This document shows positions 1 to 9,989 of a stretch of 64,000 nt of DNA, in pieces. The notes under the pieces were generated by a model, which worked only from the letters and a program-made list of their open reading frames with translations, was not told the origin of the DNA and did not search any database. This DNA comes from CAKMZU01 sp965248335 (GTDB taxonomy: Bacteria; Pseudomonadota; Gammaproteobacteria; Pseudomonadales; DT-91), in assembly GCA_965248335.1 (NCBI GenBank), contig CBDFIY010000003.1, positions 1 to 64,000 of the forward strand, given 5' to 3'. Each line of letters begins with the position of its first letter. The stretch's first letter is position 1. A program made the position numbers and the translations under genes.

Positions 1-365
1 ATTTTTATAAAAGGCGCAAATATTAGTGTAGGCAATATCATCAGTGTAATGATTGGCTTTAGTGGTTTACTGATCCTGTTTTATCCTGAGTTATCATCAG
101 ATACAGGCACAATAAATGTTATCAGCTCTCTTGCCGTCATCACTGCTGCGGTATGTTTCGCCGTCGCACTACTATTACTCAATCGTGTTAAAAATGAACA
201 CCCTTTAATTGTTGCTCGAAACGTACTTTCTGCAGCCAGTATTCAATTAATCATTATTGCACTGATAACAACACCCTTTAGCTATCCAGAAGTATCACTG
301 GCATCCATTTTCTCTCTCTTCTATCTGGGGGTAATGTGCGCTGGCATTGTTTACTACCTATATAT

Positions 366-1650
366 CAATACTTCGGACAGTTTTTTGAACCACTTGAGAT
401 GATCTAAGTCTATGAATGTTTTTACTGAAAATAGTTCATGCAAAATTTGATTTCACAGATTTTAGATTCAATGTCCGATATTGCCTTACCACAAAAAAAT
501 TCATTAGGGCGCTATTGATTACGCTAATGGTATTCCGTGGCAAGGCAAATTTTCGCAATATGAGTCGTTTTTCAAGCTTGTGCGAGAAAACTTTTAGTCG
601 ATGGTATCGTGTATCCTTCGACTTTAAAGCTTTTAATAATCAGCTCATTTTTAGCGAGTTACCGAAAGAAGATGAATGGATTGCAGCTATAGATGCAAGT
701 TTCGTAAAAAAGAGCGGCAAGTGCACTTCAGGTTTAGGGAACTTCTGGAGCGGTGGTTCAGGCTCCGCTGAAAAAGGACTTGAGGTCTCATTGCTTAGCA
801 TTGTCCATCTCAAATCAAATACCGCGTATGGGCTGGATGCAAAACAAACCATAGACCAAGAAGGCAAGTCTCGTACTGACTTGTATGCAGAGCAGACTGT
901 TGGTATGGCTAAAGCATTAAAAGACAAGGGAATACGTTATATTTCTACGGATAGCTTTTATACGAAGATAAAATATGTCAACCCTGTTGCCGAAGCAGGT
1001 CTTCATATCGTTGGTAAGCTACGCATAGACGCCCGTTTAAAATGGCTCTACGAAGGAGAATATTCTGGCAAGGGGCGCCCCAAAAAATTCGATGGCAAAG
1101 TCGATATAGAAGCTGATCTTTGTCGATTTGAGTATGTAGGAGAGATTGATGAAGGTAAAACGCATATGTACACAACCGTTGCTTACTCAGTTTCCCTTAA
1201 ACGTGATATCAAGGTGGTCATGTTAATTTTTAAAAAAGGCGATAAAGAAGGCCGCGCTCTTTTATATTCAACGGACACCAATCTAGCTGCTATGACACTG
1301 CTTACCTATTACAAAGCAAGGTTCCAGATTGAGTTTGTTTTTAGGGACGCCAAACAATACACGGGTCTGATGGATTGCCAGTCTTGCAATGAAGAGGCGA
1401 TCAACTTTCAACTGAATGCATCCTTTACTGCGCTAAATTTAATGAAAATTGAAGACAGAAAAACAAAAGGAACACAGGGTGAAACCGTTATATCTATTGC
1501 ATCATGGAAGCGGCGAAAACTCAATCAGCACATGATGCAGAGACTTTTTAACGAGTTAAAAATTGACTTAAATGATAAAAAAGTCAGACAAGTTTATGAC
1601 AGCATGAGTAACTTCGGGGTTATTGCTGCGTAAAACTGTCCGAAGTATTG
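366..1650 (+). mobile_element. IS4-type insertion sequence, copy 1 (1285 bp)
   Basis: The element is bounded by perfect 19-bp terminal inverted repeats (CAATACTTCGGACAGTTTT and its reverse complement). It is flanked by a 5-bp target duplication TATAT (361-365 and 1651-1655). One transposase gene fills it. Two other copies in this window (33444-34728 and the split copy from 42238) have the same ends. This copy differs from the others by a two-base change near 484-488. Confidence 0.95.
416..1633 (+). CDS. IS4-type DDE transposase (copy 1)
   Basis: The 405-aa transposase contains candidate DDE residues in AIDASF (about residue 93) and STDSFY (about 177). Near residue 300 the segment YKARFQIEFVFRDAK fits the Y-(2)-R-(3)-E-(6)-K signature of the IS4 superfamily. 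It catalyses cut-and-paste movement of its own element. The ORF is intact. It differs from the other copies at residue 23 (Cys instead of Leu). Confidence 0.9.
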   Translation: MFLLKIVHAKFDFTDFRFNVRYCLTTKKFIRALLITLMVFRGKANFRNMSRFSSLCEKTFSRWYRVSFDFKAFNNQLIFSELPKEDEWIAAIDASFVKKSGKCTSGLGNFWSGGSGSAEKGLEVSLLSIVHLKSNTAYGLDAKQTIDQEGKSRTDLYAEQTVGMAKALKDKGIRYISTDSFYTKIKYVNPVAEAGLHIVGKLRIDARLKWLYEGEYSGKGRPKKFDGKVDIEADLCRFEYVGEIDEGKTHMYTTVAYSVSLKRDIKVVMLIFKKGDKEGRALLYSTDTNLAAMTLLTYYKARFQIEFVFRDAKQYTGLMDCQSCNEEAINFQLNASFTALNLMKIEDRKTKGTQGETVISIASWKRRKLNQHMMQRLFNELKIDLNDKKVRQVYDSMSNFGVIAA

Positions 1651-1841
1651 TATATGATGAGCATAAAAAATGCAGGGGCGGTATTCACCTCAATGACAAA
1701 CTACCTTGTGCCTCTTATCGGCGTTCTCATTGGCGCACTGATAAGCAATGAATCTATCGGGATCAATACTTGGATAGCACTGCTTGTTATTCTTTCGGCG
1801 TTATTTATCAATCAAGTGCTATCTAAAGGTGAGCAAACGGG

Positions 1842-2945
1842 CTAAGTAATTCGTCTAAAACTACTGGATGTGTTTTCAATACAACTCATCACCTCAAGCT
1901 CCAAAAGCCCTCTGTTTAACTCGCTTGCGGACTGCCCGGTGAGACTCAATAGTTCGTCAAAATGTGTGAAGTCATAAGGGATACATGCAAGCAACTTAGC
2001 CAATACAGGATCAATTTTTTTGCGTGATGGCTCCGTGAATAACGATTGTTGAGCAACACAAGGCTGAAAGTATTCCATAATATCTTCGGAACTTTCTGTT
2101 AATTGCGCCCCCTGCTTGATCAATAGGTGACACCCTTTTGCCATTGGGTTAGCAATACTTCCCGGCATGGCAAACACATCCCGATTTTGCTCTAACGCAT
2201 ATTGCGCTGTGATTAATGAGCCACTTTTTACGGCAGCCTCTATCACTAATACACCCGAACTTAAGCCGCTTATAATCCGGTTACGTCGAGGAAAATGATC
2301 ACGCCTTACAGCTATGCCGGGCGCAAATTCAGTCACTAACGCGCCGTGTTCGATGATGCTATCCGCAAGTTTTTGATGACACCGTGGGTACACTTGGTCC
2401 AACCCATGCGCTAATACGGCAATGGTTTTGCCTGAGCCATCTAACGCCCCTTGATGTGCGCTACCATCAATACCCACGGCAAGGCCGCTGGTAATAGTAA
2501 CGTCCTGTTCCGCCATATCTTTTGACCATTGATAGCTAATATTTAGCGCCATCTGGCTTGCTTTACGTGCACCAACGACAGCAAGCTGCTTGGAAAAAAG
2601 AGCTTCTTTCTGACCTTTTATATAGATTAACGGAGGCGCAAAGGGGATTTGCTTCAAAAGGGTAGGGTAGTTCTGATTGGTGATATCAATGATATCCCAA
2701 CCTTCTAACAATGATCGCTCTTGAATATCTCGTGCTTGTTGAAAATAGGGGTGTGTTTCAGCTTGCGACTGGAGTGCCGATAAGTCCTGCTTGATCGATG
2801 CAGGCAAGGTATTTAATTCATCTTGTGACAGTGTGAGCAGTGATGTACTCGAATGGCCTTTATCCAGCAACTGGTGCAACCTTTTAAGACCTAGCCCTTT
2901 AACTTGCTGTAAAACTAGCCATTCGAGTATCTTTTGTTCATCCAT
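1842..2945 (-). CDS. dprA: DNA processing protein DprA (Smf)
   Basis: The 367-aa protein loads RecA on incoming single-stranded DNA during natural transformation. An N-terminal helical region (about 1-80) precedes the Rossmann-like DprA core: VVGARKAS near 123, TSGLAVGIDGSAHQGAL near 152, and FPRRNRIISGLS near 218 followed by EAAVKSGSLIT. A C-terminal winged-helix (DML1-like) segment spans about 310-360. Length and motif order match the family. It is followed upstream by the LysM gene on the same strand (27-bp gap), the usual dprA-LysM pairing next to def in gammaproteobacteria. Confidence 0.95.
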   Translation of the reverse strand: MDEQKILEWLVLQQVKGLGLKRLHQLLDKGHSSTSLLTLSQDELNTLPASIKQDLSALQSQAETHPYFQQARDIQERSLLEGWDIIDITNQNYPTLLKQIPFAPPLIYIKGQKEALFSKQLAVVGARKASQMALNISYQWSKDMAEQDVTITSGLAVGIDGSAHQGALDGSGKTIAVLAHGLDQVYPRCHQKLADSIIEHGALVTEFAPGIAVRRDHFPRRNRIISGLSSGVLVIEAAVKSGSLITAQYALEQNRDVFAMPGSIANPMAKGCHLLIKQGAQLTESSEDIMEYFQPCVAQQSLFTEPSRKKIDPVLAKLLACIPYDFTHFDELLSLTGQSASELNRGLLELEVMSCIENTSSSFRRIT

Positions 2946-2972
2946 GAACTGCCTTAATCCTGTTTTTTTAAA

Positions 2973-4016
2973 CTATTCGGGGTTCTTGACCATATCGCCG
3001 GTTGTTAGCGGCATATCCGCTGAAACCACTAGCCCATATGACATTTTTTCGAAGACTCTAAATACAATCAGCAAGCCGGCATTCACATTCGGTAATTGAA
3101 TCAAATCTTTGGTGATTTGGTCTTTAACAACTTCGCCTTTTTGTTCAATGGCAAGTACATCACCCGCTTCAAGTTTTTCGCGCGTGCCCACGCTAATCAC
3201 CACAACATCTAATGTACCTACCTGAGAGATGCCACCCTCCACGGCGATGATCTCTGCTTCTATTTTTGTACTTGGCATCTTAGGATAAAAGTTAGCGGAA
3301 GCCTTATAGTCTAATTCAGGAAGCAAACGATCATTGATTCTGACTTCTTCGCTGACGCGATCTACTTCAAGCGTTTTAACATCGCCATCACTATCAATAA
3401 CATGCCCATTACCAATAGCGAGCGCCTGCACACCTAGAAACTCCCCTGTTTTTGGGTGCTCAAACACTTTTCCCGGGCGGTAAATACCATAGGTATTTTT
3501 TGTTGCATCAAAGGTGCCTCTTGCATAAATTTTATCACCTGCAGCCGAAATAATACGGCGACCTGAACCCGCTATAATATAAGGCGATTGATTAAGTGTT
3601 TCTGCTGATTCAATACGGCTTTTACTCAGGAACGCGCTGATCTTATCAATAGGGATAGCAGGGATAGCGTTATCGATGATGCTTGTACGAACTTGAGGAG
3701 ACAAGCGCCCATTACCCTTCACACCAACTTTAACCGGCCCCCGCTGTAATACCGTTAACTTTTTCTCGCCGTCAATTAAGACCAATGCCAGTTTATCGCC
3801 GGGGTAGATCAAGTGTGGGTTTGAGACCTCAGGATTTTTGTGCCAAATGGATTGCCATCGCCAAGGTGTTTGTAAAAAGGTCTTGGAAATATCCCATAGC
3901 GTATCGCCTTTTTTAACAACATATATTTCAGGGGTATTGCTATTGAGCCGAATCTCATCAGCAAACCCCAGTGACGCACTAATAAACAGCACAAATGCAC
4001 TTAAGCGATGTTTCAT
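2973..4016 (-). CDS. LysM-domain exported protein
   Basis: The 347-aa protein has a Sec signal peptide (about residues 1-19, cleavage after GFA). One LysM peptidoglycan-binding domain spans about 31-78 (YVVKKGDTLWDIS ... YPGDKLAL). A long beta-rich region follows. It probably acts at the cell wall. It is divergent from def and upstream of dprA, an arrangement common in gammaproteobacteria. The precise role is unknown. Confidence 0.88.
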   Translation of the reverse strand: MKHRLSAFVLFISASLGFADEIRLNSNTPEIYVVKKGDTLWDISKTFLQTPWRWQSIWHKNPEVSNPHLIYPGDKLALVLIDGEKKLTVLQRGPVKVGVKGNGRLSPQVRTSIIDNAIPAIPIDKISAFLSKSRIESAETLNQSPYIIAGSGRRIISAAGDKIYARGTFDATKNTYGIYRPGKVFEHPKTGEFLGVQALAIGNGHVIDSDGDVKTLEVDRVSEEVRINDRLLPELDYKASANFYPKMPSTKIEAEIIAVEGGISQVGTLDVVVISVGTREKLEAGDVLAIEQKGEVVKDQITKDLIQLPNVNAGLLIVFRVFEKMSYGLVVSADMPLTTGDMVKNPE

Positions 4017-4172
4017 GAATATCCCTTAGCAGAGGCAGGTATCTACTACTTTTTTAATTATTATTGACGGCTTATTATGCCGCTTTTAAAATTTCTGTTT
4101 GAGTACGCTTAGTCAGAATGGGGGTTACTGCCCAAAAATGCCTTTCTTGTTCTATTGGTAGCCATTGGGTTG

Positions 4173-4178
4173 TATAAT
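4173..4178 (+). promoter_or_regulatory. candidate -10 element for def
   Basis: TATAAT lies in the divergent LysM/def gap, 112 bp before def, in the context TTGTATAATAT. No convincing -35 hexamer stands at 16-18 bp. It could be an extended -10 promoter or chance in AT-rich DNA. Confidence 0.3.
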
Positions 4179-4289
4179 ATAACAAGTCATTGGTTATTAA
4201 ACGTGCAAAATGTCACAACTTTTCTTGATTTCCATTGCGTATTCAACCTTTCATCTACCCTACAAAGACTTGCTAATTGATTCGCTTTT

Positions 4290-4799
4290 ATGAGCATATT
4301 AAAAATACTGGAATACCCTGATCCCAAACTACGCACGATTGCAAAACCCGTTGCTGTGTTCGATGATGCACTACAAACCTTAATCGATAATATGTTCGAA
4401 ACGATGTACGATGCGCCAGGTATCGGCCTTGCTGCGACACAAGTGGATCACCATATTCGTTTGATTGTTATGGATCTTACCGAAGATCAATCCAACCCAA
4501 GGGTTTTCATCAACCCTGAAGTCATTGTTATCGGCGGTGCACACAAAAGTTACGATGAAGGTTGTTTATCGGTGCCCGGGTTTCATGAAAGCATTGACCG
4601 ACCCGCAGACGTCACTATCACAGCGCTTGATCGTCACGGGAAATCATTCACTCTCGAAGACGACCAACTCTTAGCCGTTTGCATCCAGCATGAAATGGAT
4701 CATTTAAATGGTAAACTTTTTGTCGACTACCTTTCTGCGCTTAAACGCAATCGCATTCGTAGCAAACTTGAAAAACAACACCGTAAAAACAAAGCCTAG
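4290..4799 (+). CDS. def: peptide deformylase
   Basis: The 169-aa metallo-enzyme removes the formyl group from nascent protein N-termini. All three signature motifs are present: GIGLAATQV (about 44-52), EGCLSVP (about 90-96, metal ligand Cys92) and HEMDH (134-138, two His ligands and the catalytic Glu135). It heads the def-fmt-rsmB-trkA cluster. fmt, which adds the formyl group to initiator tRNA, follows 63 bp downstream. Confidence 0.97.
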   Translation: MSILKILEYPDPKLRTIAKPVAVFDDALQTLIDNMFETMYDAPGIGLAATQVDHHIRLIVMDLTEDQSNPRVFINPEVIVIGGAHKSYDEGCLSVPGFHESIDRPADVTITALDRHGKSFTLEDDQLLAVCIQHEMDHLNGKLFVDYLSALKRNRIRSKLEKQHRKNKA

Positions 4800-4862
4800 A
4801 ATTCTTTAATAATATCTATTTCTAAGCCTATTTCCCTGATTTAAGCGAGCAAATACGCAGCT

Positions 4863-5822
4863 ATGACTCAAACCGCTTCATTATTAAATATTGTGTTTGC
4901 CGGAACACCTGATTTCTCAGCGCAACATTTACAAGCCTTATTAGATGCCAACCTGTCTATCAAGGCTGTTTATTCTCAACCTGATCGGCCAAAAGGGCGC
5001 GGAAAAAAATTGCTTCCGCCGCCAACAAAACAGGTAGCACTTGAGAATAATATTCCCGTATACCAACCCATTAATTTCAAATCACAGCAAACCATCGATG
5101 AACTTACGGCCTTAGCACCCGATGTGCTGATTGTGGTGGCCTATGGGTTAATTTTACCGCAGTCTATTTTATCGATACCCCGATTTGGCTGCATTAATGT
5201 ACATGCGAGTAGCCTACCGCACTGGCGAGGTGCTGCACCTATTGAGCGTGCGATAGAGGCCGGTGATACAGAAACCGGCGTCACCATCATGCAAATGGAT
5301 ATCGGCATGGATACAGGTGATATGCTGATGCATACATCCGTGCCTATTAGCCCCGAAACAACAGGGGATAGCCTCAGGCAGACGTTGGCCACTTGTGGCT
5401 GCAGCTTATTATTAAAAACGCTCGATGCGCTTGTCGATAACGACCTAAACCCAATCAAACAAGTTGATTCACAAGCAAGCTATGCATCTAAACTTCTCAA
5501 ACCCGAAGCCGCTATTGACTGGCATTGTAATGCAGAAATACTGGTAAGAAAAATTCAGGCATTTAATAGTGCAAACGTCTGTTTTACAGACCTTGATGGA
5601 ACACGCATTAGAATTTGGCAAGCAGAACTTGTATCGCAAGCTGAAAACACACAGCCTGCTGGAGAAATTCTCGACGTGAACAAGCAGGGCGTAGAAGTCG
5701 CCTGCGGGAAAGGGCGCTTAAGAATCACGCAAGTTCAATTGGCCGGTGGAAAGATTCTTAGCATTCAAGCGCTATTAAATGGTAATAAGCACCTACTAAC
5801 TAAAGGCTTTCATTTTGGCTAA
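4863..5822 (+). CDS. fmt: methionyl-tRNA formyltransferase
   Basis: The 319-aa enzyme transfers formyl from 10-formyl-THF to Met-tRNA(fMet). The N-terminal Rossmann-type formyltransferase domain has FAGTPDFSA near 13-21. The catalytic region follows, with NVHASSLPHWRGAAPI near 111 and TGVTIMQMDIGMDTGD near 140-155. A C-terminal OB-like tRNA-binding domain follows. The stop overlaps the start of rsmB by 8 nt, indicating translational coupling. Confidence 0.97.
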   Translation: MTQTASLLNIVFAGTPDFSAQHLQALLDANLSIKAVYSQPDRPKGRGKKLLPPPTKQVALENNIPVYQPINFKSQQTIDELTALAPDVLIVVAYGLILPQSILSIPRFGCINVHASSLPHWRGAAPIERAIEAGDTETGVTIMQMDIGMDTGDMLMHTSVPISPETTGDSLRQTLATCGCSLLLKTLDALVDNDLNPIKQVDSQASYASKLLKPEAAIDWHCNAEILVRKIQAFNSANVCFTDLDGTRIRIWQAELVSQAENTQPAGEILDVNKQGVEVACGKGRLRITQVQLAGGKILSIQALLNGNKHLLTKGFHFG

Positions 5823-7152
5823 ACCTAAGCAAGCCTCAAAAAAAACAGCAGCTTTGTGTGCAAGAAGCGCCGCAGCACTCGCTATCGCCGCTGTACTCAA
5901 GCAAGAACAATCGCTCTCCACGCACTTTGAAAGCTTAGGCGCTAAAGTGTCTGCTGGAGACATAGGGTTATTTAAAGCGCTTTGCTTTGGCGTATTACGC
6001 TTTGGTTTTAGCTTATCGGCACAAGCTGATGCTCTGCTCGATAAACCGCTTCGCAATAAAGACAAGGATATTTTTGCGCTCTTGTTGATTGGTATATACC
6101 AACTTGACCACTTACAAACACCCGCTTACGCAGCTGTAGATAGCTGCGTAAAAGCTGCCACGAAACTCAAAAAAAACTGGGCTAAGGGTTTTTTAAATGC
6201 AACGTTGCGTAATTATCAGAAAAAATCGGATGCTTTAATACTCAATGATGCTGTATTAAGCGAGCACCCAAACTGGCTGCGTAAACGATTAATCGCTAAT
6301 TGGGCTGAAGAGAGTCATGCCATTATGTCAGCCAATAACCAGGAGCCTCCTCTGTGCTTACGTGTCAACCAACAGCAAACATCACGCGATGTATTAATTA
6401 ACCATTTATCTGATTCCGGCATCGAAGCAACGCCCGGGAAATATGCCTCCACAGCCCTTTACATTCGTGACCGATCCGCTAGTTTATTTGATCTCGATAT
6501 TTTTCATGCAGGACACTTCAGCGTTCAAGATGAAGCCGCACAACTGGCCAGTGAGCAGTTTGATCTAAAACCTAACCAACGTGTCCTCGATGCCTGCGCC
6601 GCACCTGGCGGTAAAACATGCCACCTGCTTGAACGCGAATCCAGCCTGTCTTTATTAGCCATCGATCACGATGAACGGCGTTTACAACGTGTTAGTGAAA
6701 ATCTTTCACGCCTGCAATTATCAGCTAAAATGCAATGTGCAGATGTTGCAGATATTGCCAGCTGGTGGGATAGCCAACTTTTTGACCATATTCTTTGTGA
6801 TGTCCCTTGCTCTGCAACAGGCGTTATTCGCCGACACCCAGATATTAAATATTTACGGAAAGACAGCGATATCGAAAGTTTAACAAGCATTCAAATGGCG
6901 ATACTCCAGCAACTCTGGCAATGTTTGAAACCCTCAGGCACACTGTTATATACCACTTGCTCGATATTAAAGGATGAAAACAGCAAGGTGATTGAACAAT
7001 TTTTAGAGCAGACGCCCGATGCAAAACTGATCCCTATCAAGATCAATGCATTGGATAAATACCCTCAAACGATAGGGCTTCAGCTCTTCCCAGAAGCTAT
7101 GGGCCATGATGGTTTCTTCTATGCAAAACTGGTCAAAGAGACAGCATCATGA
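5815..7152 (+). CDS. rsmB: 16S rRNA m5C967 methyltransferase RsmB
   Basis: The 445-aa protein starts with TTG inside the fmt stop region. An N-terminal NusB-like RNA-binding domain (about 1-140) precedes a SAM-dependent methyltransferase domain. The SAM motif DACAAPGGKT is near 260, the conserved DVPCSATGV near 329 and TTCSI near 379. The Cys residues of PCS and TTC are the pair used by RNA m5C methyltransferases. It overlaps trkA by the ATGA junction at 7149-7152. Confidence 0.95.
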   Translation: MAKPKQASKKTAALCARSAAALAIAAVLKQEQSLSTHFESLGAKVSAGDIGLFKALCFGVLRFGFSLSAQADALLDKPLRNKDKDIFALLLIGIYQLDHLQTPAYAAVDSCVKAATKLKKNWAKGFLNATLRNYQKKSDALILNDAVLSEHPNWLRKRLIANWAEESHAIMSANNQEPPLCLRVNQQQTSRDVLINHLSDSGIEATPGKYASTALYIRDRSASLFDLDIFHAGHFSVQDEAAQLASEQFDLKPNQRVLDACAAPGGKTCHLLERESSLSLLAIDHDERRLQRVSENLSRLQLSAKMQCADVADIASWWDSQLFDHILCDVPCSATGVIRRHPDIKYLRKDSDIESLTSIQMAILQQLWQCLKPSGTLLYTTCSILKDENSKVIEQFLEQTPDAKLIPIKINALDKYPQTIGLQLFPEAMGHDGFFYAKLVKETAS

Positions 7153-8522
7153 AGATTCTTTTGTTGGGTGCGGGCTCGGTGGGTGTTTCTCTCGCAGAAA
7201 ACCTGGCCATCGAACAAAATGATATCGTCATCATTGATAAAGACCCTAAACGCTTAAAAGATCTTCAGGATAGACTCGATATTGCAACCGTTTGTGGACA
7301 TGCAGCCCATCCTAATGTCTTACACAAAGCGGGCGCGGAAGACGCAGACATGCTCATTGCCATCACCGATAGCGATGAAATTAACATGCTCACCTGTCAG
7401 CTCGCTCATACGTTATTTCGCATTTCAACAAAAATTTGCCGGATCCGCTCGAATGCTTATTTATCGCATGAGAAAATATTTGCCAAAGATGCTATACCCA
7501 TTGATCACGTTATCAGCCCTGAAAAACTGGTCACCAGCTACATAAAAAGCCTACTGGATCATCCGGGCTCTCTACAAGTCGTCGATTTTGCAAAAAAACG
7601 TATTCGTATGGTGGCGGTTAAAGCCTTTTATGGTGGCCCTGTTGTAGGCCAAGCCCTGAATCAAATCCCAGAACACTTGCCTTTACTCGATACACGTGTT
7701 GCCGCTATTTACCGGCGCGACCGTTCAATCATCCCTGAAGGAAATACAGTTGTTGAAGTCGATGATGAAGTCTTTTTTATTGCTGCAACGGATCATGTTG
7801 CTTTAATGATGAGCGAATTGCGGGGAAAAGATAAGCGGTATCGACGTATTATGATTGTCGGTGCGAGTGATATCGGTAGCCGTCTCGCACAATCCATTGA
7901 AAGTAAATACCAAGTGAAAATCATCGACCGTAACAGAGAGCGCTGTAGACAGCTATCGGAAGTGCTTCACCGCACCATTATCCTGCATGGTGAGCCTTCA
8001 GATAAAGAGCTACTACTCTCTGAGAATATCGATACCTGCGATGTTTTTTGTGCGTTGACCGATGATGATGAAGATAACATTATGTCGGCATTACTCGCTA
8101 AGCAGCTAGGTGCAAATAAAGTGATAAGCCTTATTCGAAACACAGCTTATGTGGACTTGGTACAAGGTGGTGATATTGATATCGCGCTTTCACCACAACA
8201 AATTACCGTAGGCAACTTGCTTAAACACGCAAGAAGGGGAGAAATGTCGAATGTTTACTCCCTAAGACGCGGTGCCGCAGAAGCTGTAGAAATCATTGCC
8301 AAGGGGGATGCAAAAACATCAAAAGTCGTTGGGCGAAAAATCGAAGAAATAAACCTGCCCGATGGCGTTACTATTGGTGCTATTGCTCGTGGAGATCAGG
8401 TCATTATTGCGCATAGATACATTACTATTGAATCAGATGATCATGTTATTTGCTTTTTGGTGGATAAAAGCAAAATCAAAGAAGTCGAGAAACTTTTCCA
8501 AGTCGGATTTACTTTCATCTAA
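7149..8522 (+). CDS. trkA: Trk potassium uptake regulatory subunit TrkA
   Basis: The 457-aa cytosolic gating protein binds NAD(H) and ATP and controls the TrkH channel. It carries two RCK units. The first Rossmann motif is GAGSVGVSLAENL near residue 7 and the second GASDIGSRLAQSI near 238, each followed by a TrkA-C domain. It overlaps rsmB by 4 nt, and trkH follows 11 bp downstream, so the two Trk subunits should be made together. Confidence 0.96.
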   Translation: MKILLLGAGSVGVSLAENLAIEQNDIVIIDKDPKRLKDLQDRLDIATVCGHAAHPNVLHKAGAEDADMLIAITDSDEINMLTCQLAHTLFRISTKICRIRSNAYLSHEKIFAKDAIPIDHVISPEKLVTSYIKSLLDHPGSLQVVDFAKKRIRMVAVKAFYGGPVVGQALNQIPEHLPLLDTRVAAIYRRDRSIIPEGNTVVEVDDEVFFIAATDHVALMMSELRGKDKRYRRIMIVGASDIGSRLAQSIESKYQVKIIDRNRERCRQLSEVLHRTIILHGEPSDKELLLSENIDTCDVFCALTDDDEDNIMSALLAKQLGANKVISLIRNTAYVDLVQGGDIDIALSPQQITVGNLLKHARRGEMSNVYSLRRGAAEAVEIIAKGDAKTSKVVGRKIEEINLPDGVTIGAIARGDQVIIAHRYITIESDDHVICFLVDKSKIKEVEKLFQVGFTFI

Positions 8523-8533
8523 CACGGTCAAAC

Positions 8534-9985
8534 ATGCATTTTTCAATCATTTTTAAATTTCTGGGTATATTGCTGATGATTTTCAGCTTAACCCACCTTG
8601 TTCCTTTAGCTGTATCGTTTTTATATGCCGACGGATTACATGGCGTCTTTATTTCATCTTTTGCCATGACATTTACGATCGGCCTTATTTTCTGGTCACC
8701 CGTTTATAAAGCTTATCAAGATTTACGCGTACGCGATGGGTTCTTAATTACAGCACTTTTTTGGCTAGTACTCGGGAGTTTTGGTTCTTTACCCTTTCTA
8801 TTGCACTCTCCATCCGAATTATCTATCACAGATGCAATTTTCGAATCCATTTCGGGATTAACAACGACTGGCGCAACCATTATTACGGATATCGAAAGCC
8901 TGCCAAAATCCTTACTTTACTACCGCCAACAACTGCAATGGTTAGGCGGTATCGGTATTATCGTTATTGCTGTTGCCATTCTACCCATGCTGGGTATTGG
9001 TGGAATGCAGCTCTATCGCACTGAAACGCCAGGGCCCATCAAAGACTCTAAACTCACCCCAAGAATCACTGAAACAGCAAAGTGGCTATTCTTTATTTAT
9101 GCAACGCTTACCATCATCTGTGCAATCGCCTATTGGCTTGCTGGCATGACAGGGTTTGATGCAATAGCACATAGTTTTTCTACCGTAGCCATTGGCGGGT
9201 TCTCAACACATGACGCCAGCATGGGGTACTTCCAGAGCCCAACGATCTGGTTAATTGCCTGTTTTTTTATGTTTATCTCAGGGCTTAATTTTGCACTGCA
9301 TTTTTTCACTTGGCGAAAACTGCAATTGAAGCAATATCTCATTGATTCCGAAGCAAAGTTTTATTTCTTTTACATCCTTATTGCTATCATCATTGTGCTT
9401 ATAGGTTTACATGTGAATGGTTTCTTTGTTGATCGCCCTCACGGCCATGTTGAAGGTATTTTTCAAGTTATTTCACTCGCAACAACCACAGGTTTTACCA
9501 CAACAGACTTCAGTTTATGGCCAAGCTTTTTACCTATATTTTTAATCTATCTGAGTATTATTGGTTGTTGCGCAGGGTCGACAGGCGGTGGTGTCAAAGT
9601 CATTCGTGTCATGCTCATGCTTAAAATGAGCGTACGCGAGTTAAAACTGTTAGTGCATCCTAAAGCCGTTATCCCCATCAAATTAAAGAAAAAACGTGTT
9701 GGCAATGATGTTATTTCGGCTGTATGGAGTTTTATTGCTGTTTACTGCGCAACCTATCTTGTACTTTTAATTATATTACAAGCCACTGGCCTCGACTTTC
9801 TGAGTGCCCATTCTGCCACGCTATCTATGCTCAATAATCTCGGCCCTGGGCTTGGCAATGTGCATGCACATTATTCTCAGATTAACGATACAGCAAAATG
9901 GGTGCTCTGTTTTGCCATGCTGCTTGGACGGCTAGAGATTTTTACTTTACTTATATTATTCACACCTGCATTTTGGCAGCGGTAA
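8534..9985 (+). CDS. trkH: Trk potassium channel subunit TrkH
   Basis: The 483-aa inner-membrane protein conducts K+ with TrkA. The four pore-loop repeats with the selectivity glycines are visible: SGLTTTGAT, VAIGGFSTHD, LATTTGFTTTDF and SMLNNLGPGLG. Membrane segments run throughout. Its 3' end lies 4 bp from the convergent acyltransferase gene. Confidence 0.96.
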   Translation: MHFSIIFKFLGILLMIFSLTHLVPLAVSFLYADGLHGVFISSFAMTFTIGLIFWSPVYKAYQDLRVRDGFLITALFWLVLGSFGSLPFLLHSPSELSITDAIFESISGLTTTGATIITDIESLPKSLLYYRQQLQWLGGIGIIVIAVAILPMLGIGGMQLYRTETPGPIKDSKLTPRITETAKWLFFIYATLTIICAIAYWLAGMTGFDAIAHSFSTVAIGGFSTHDASMGYFQSPTIWLIACFFMFISGLNFALHFFTWRKLQLKQYLIDSEAKFYFFYILIAIIIVLIGLHVNGFFVDRPHGHVEGIFQVISLATTTGFTTTDFSLWPSFLPIFLIYLSIIGCCAGSTGGGVKVIRVMLMLKMSVRELKLLVHPKAVIPIKLKKKRVGNDVISAVWSFIAVYCATYLVLLIILQATGLDFLSAHSATLSMLNNLGPGLGNVHAHYSQINDTAKWVLCFAMLLGRLEIFTLLILFTPAFWQR

Positions 9986-9989
9986 TTCA

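Larger units (their letters stand above)
1..1845 (+). pseudogene. EamA/DMT-family transporter, interrupted by an IS4-type element
   Basis: The reading frame is open from base 1, so the gene starts upstream of the window. It encodes hydrophobic helices typical of the drug/metabolite transporter (EamA) superfamily of inner-membrane exporters. The frame runs to 365, is interrupted by the IS at 366-1650, and resumes at 1656. Removing the IS and one copy of the TATAT target duplication joins ...VYYLY to MMSIKNAGAVF... in one frame, giving a typical EamA C-terminus with the last two helices. The stop at 1843-1845 overlaps the convergent dprA stop by three bases. The substrate cannot be told. The protein is presumably non-functional in this strain because the last helices are lost. 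Confidence 0.85.

Noticed and set aside
640..1175. Open frames antisense to the IS4-type transposase
   Set aside because: They recur identically at all three IS copies and are simply the antisense of the transposase gene.
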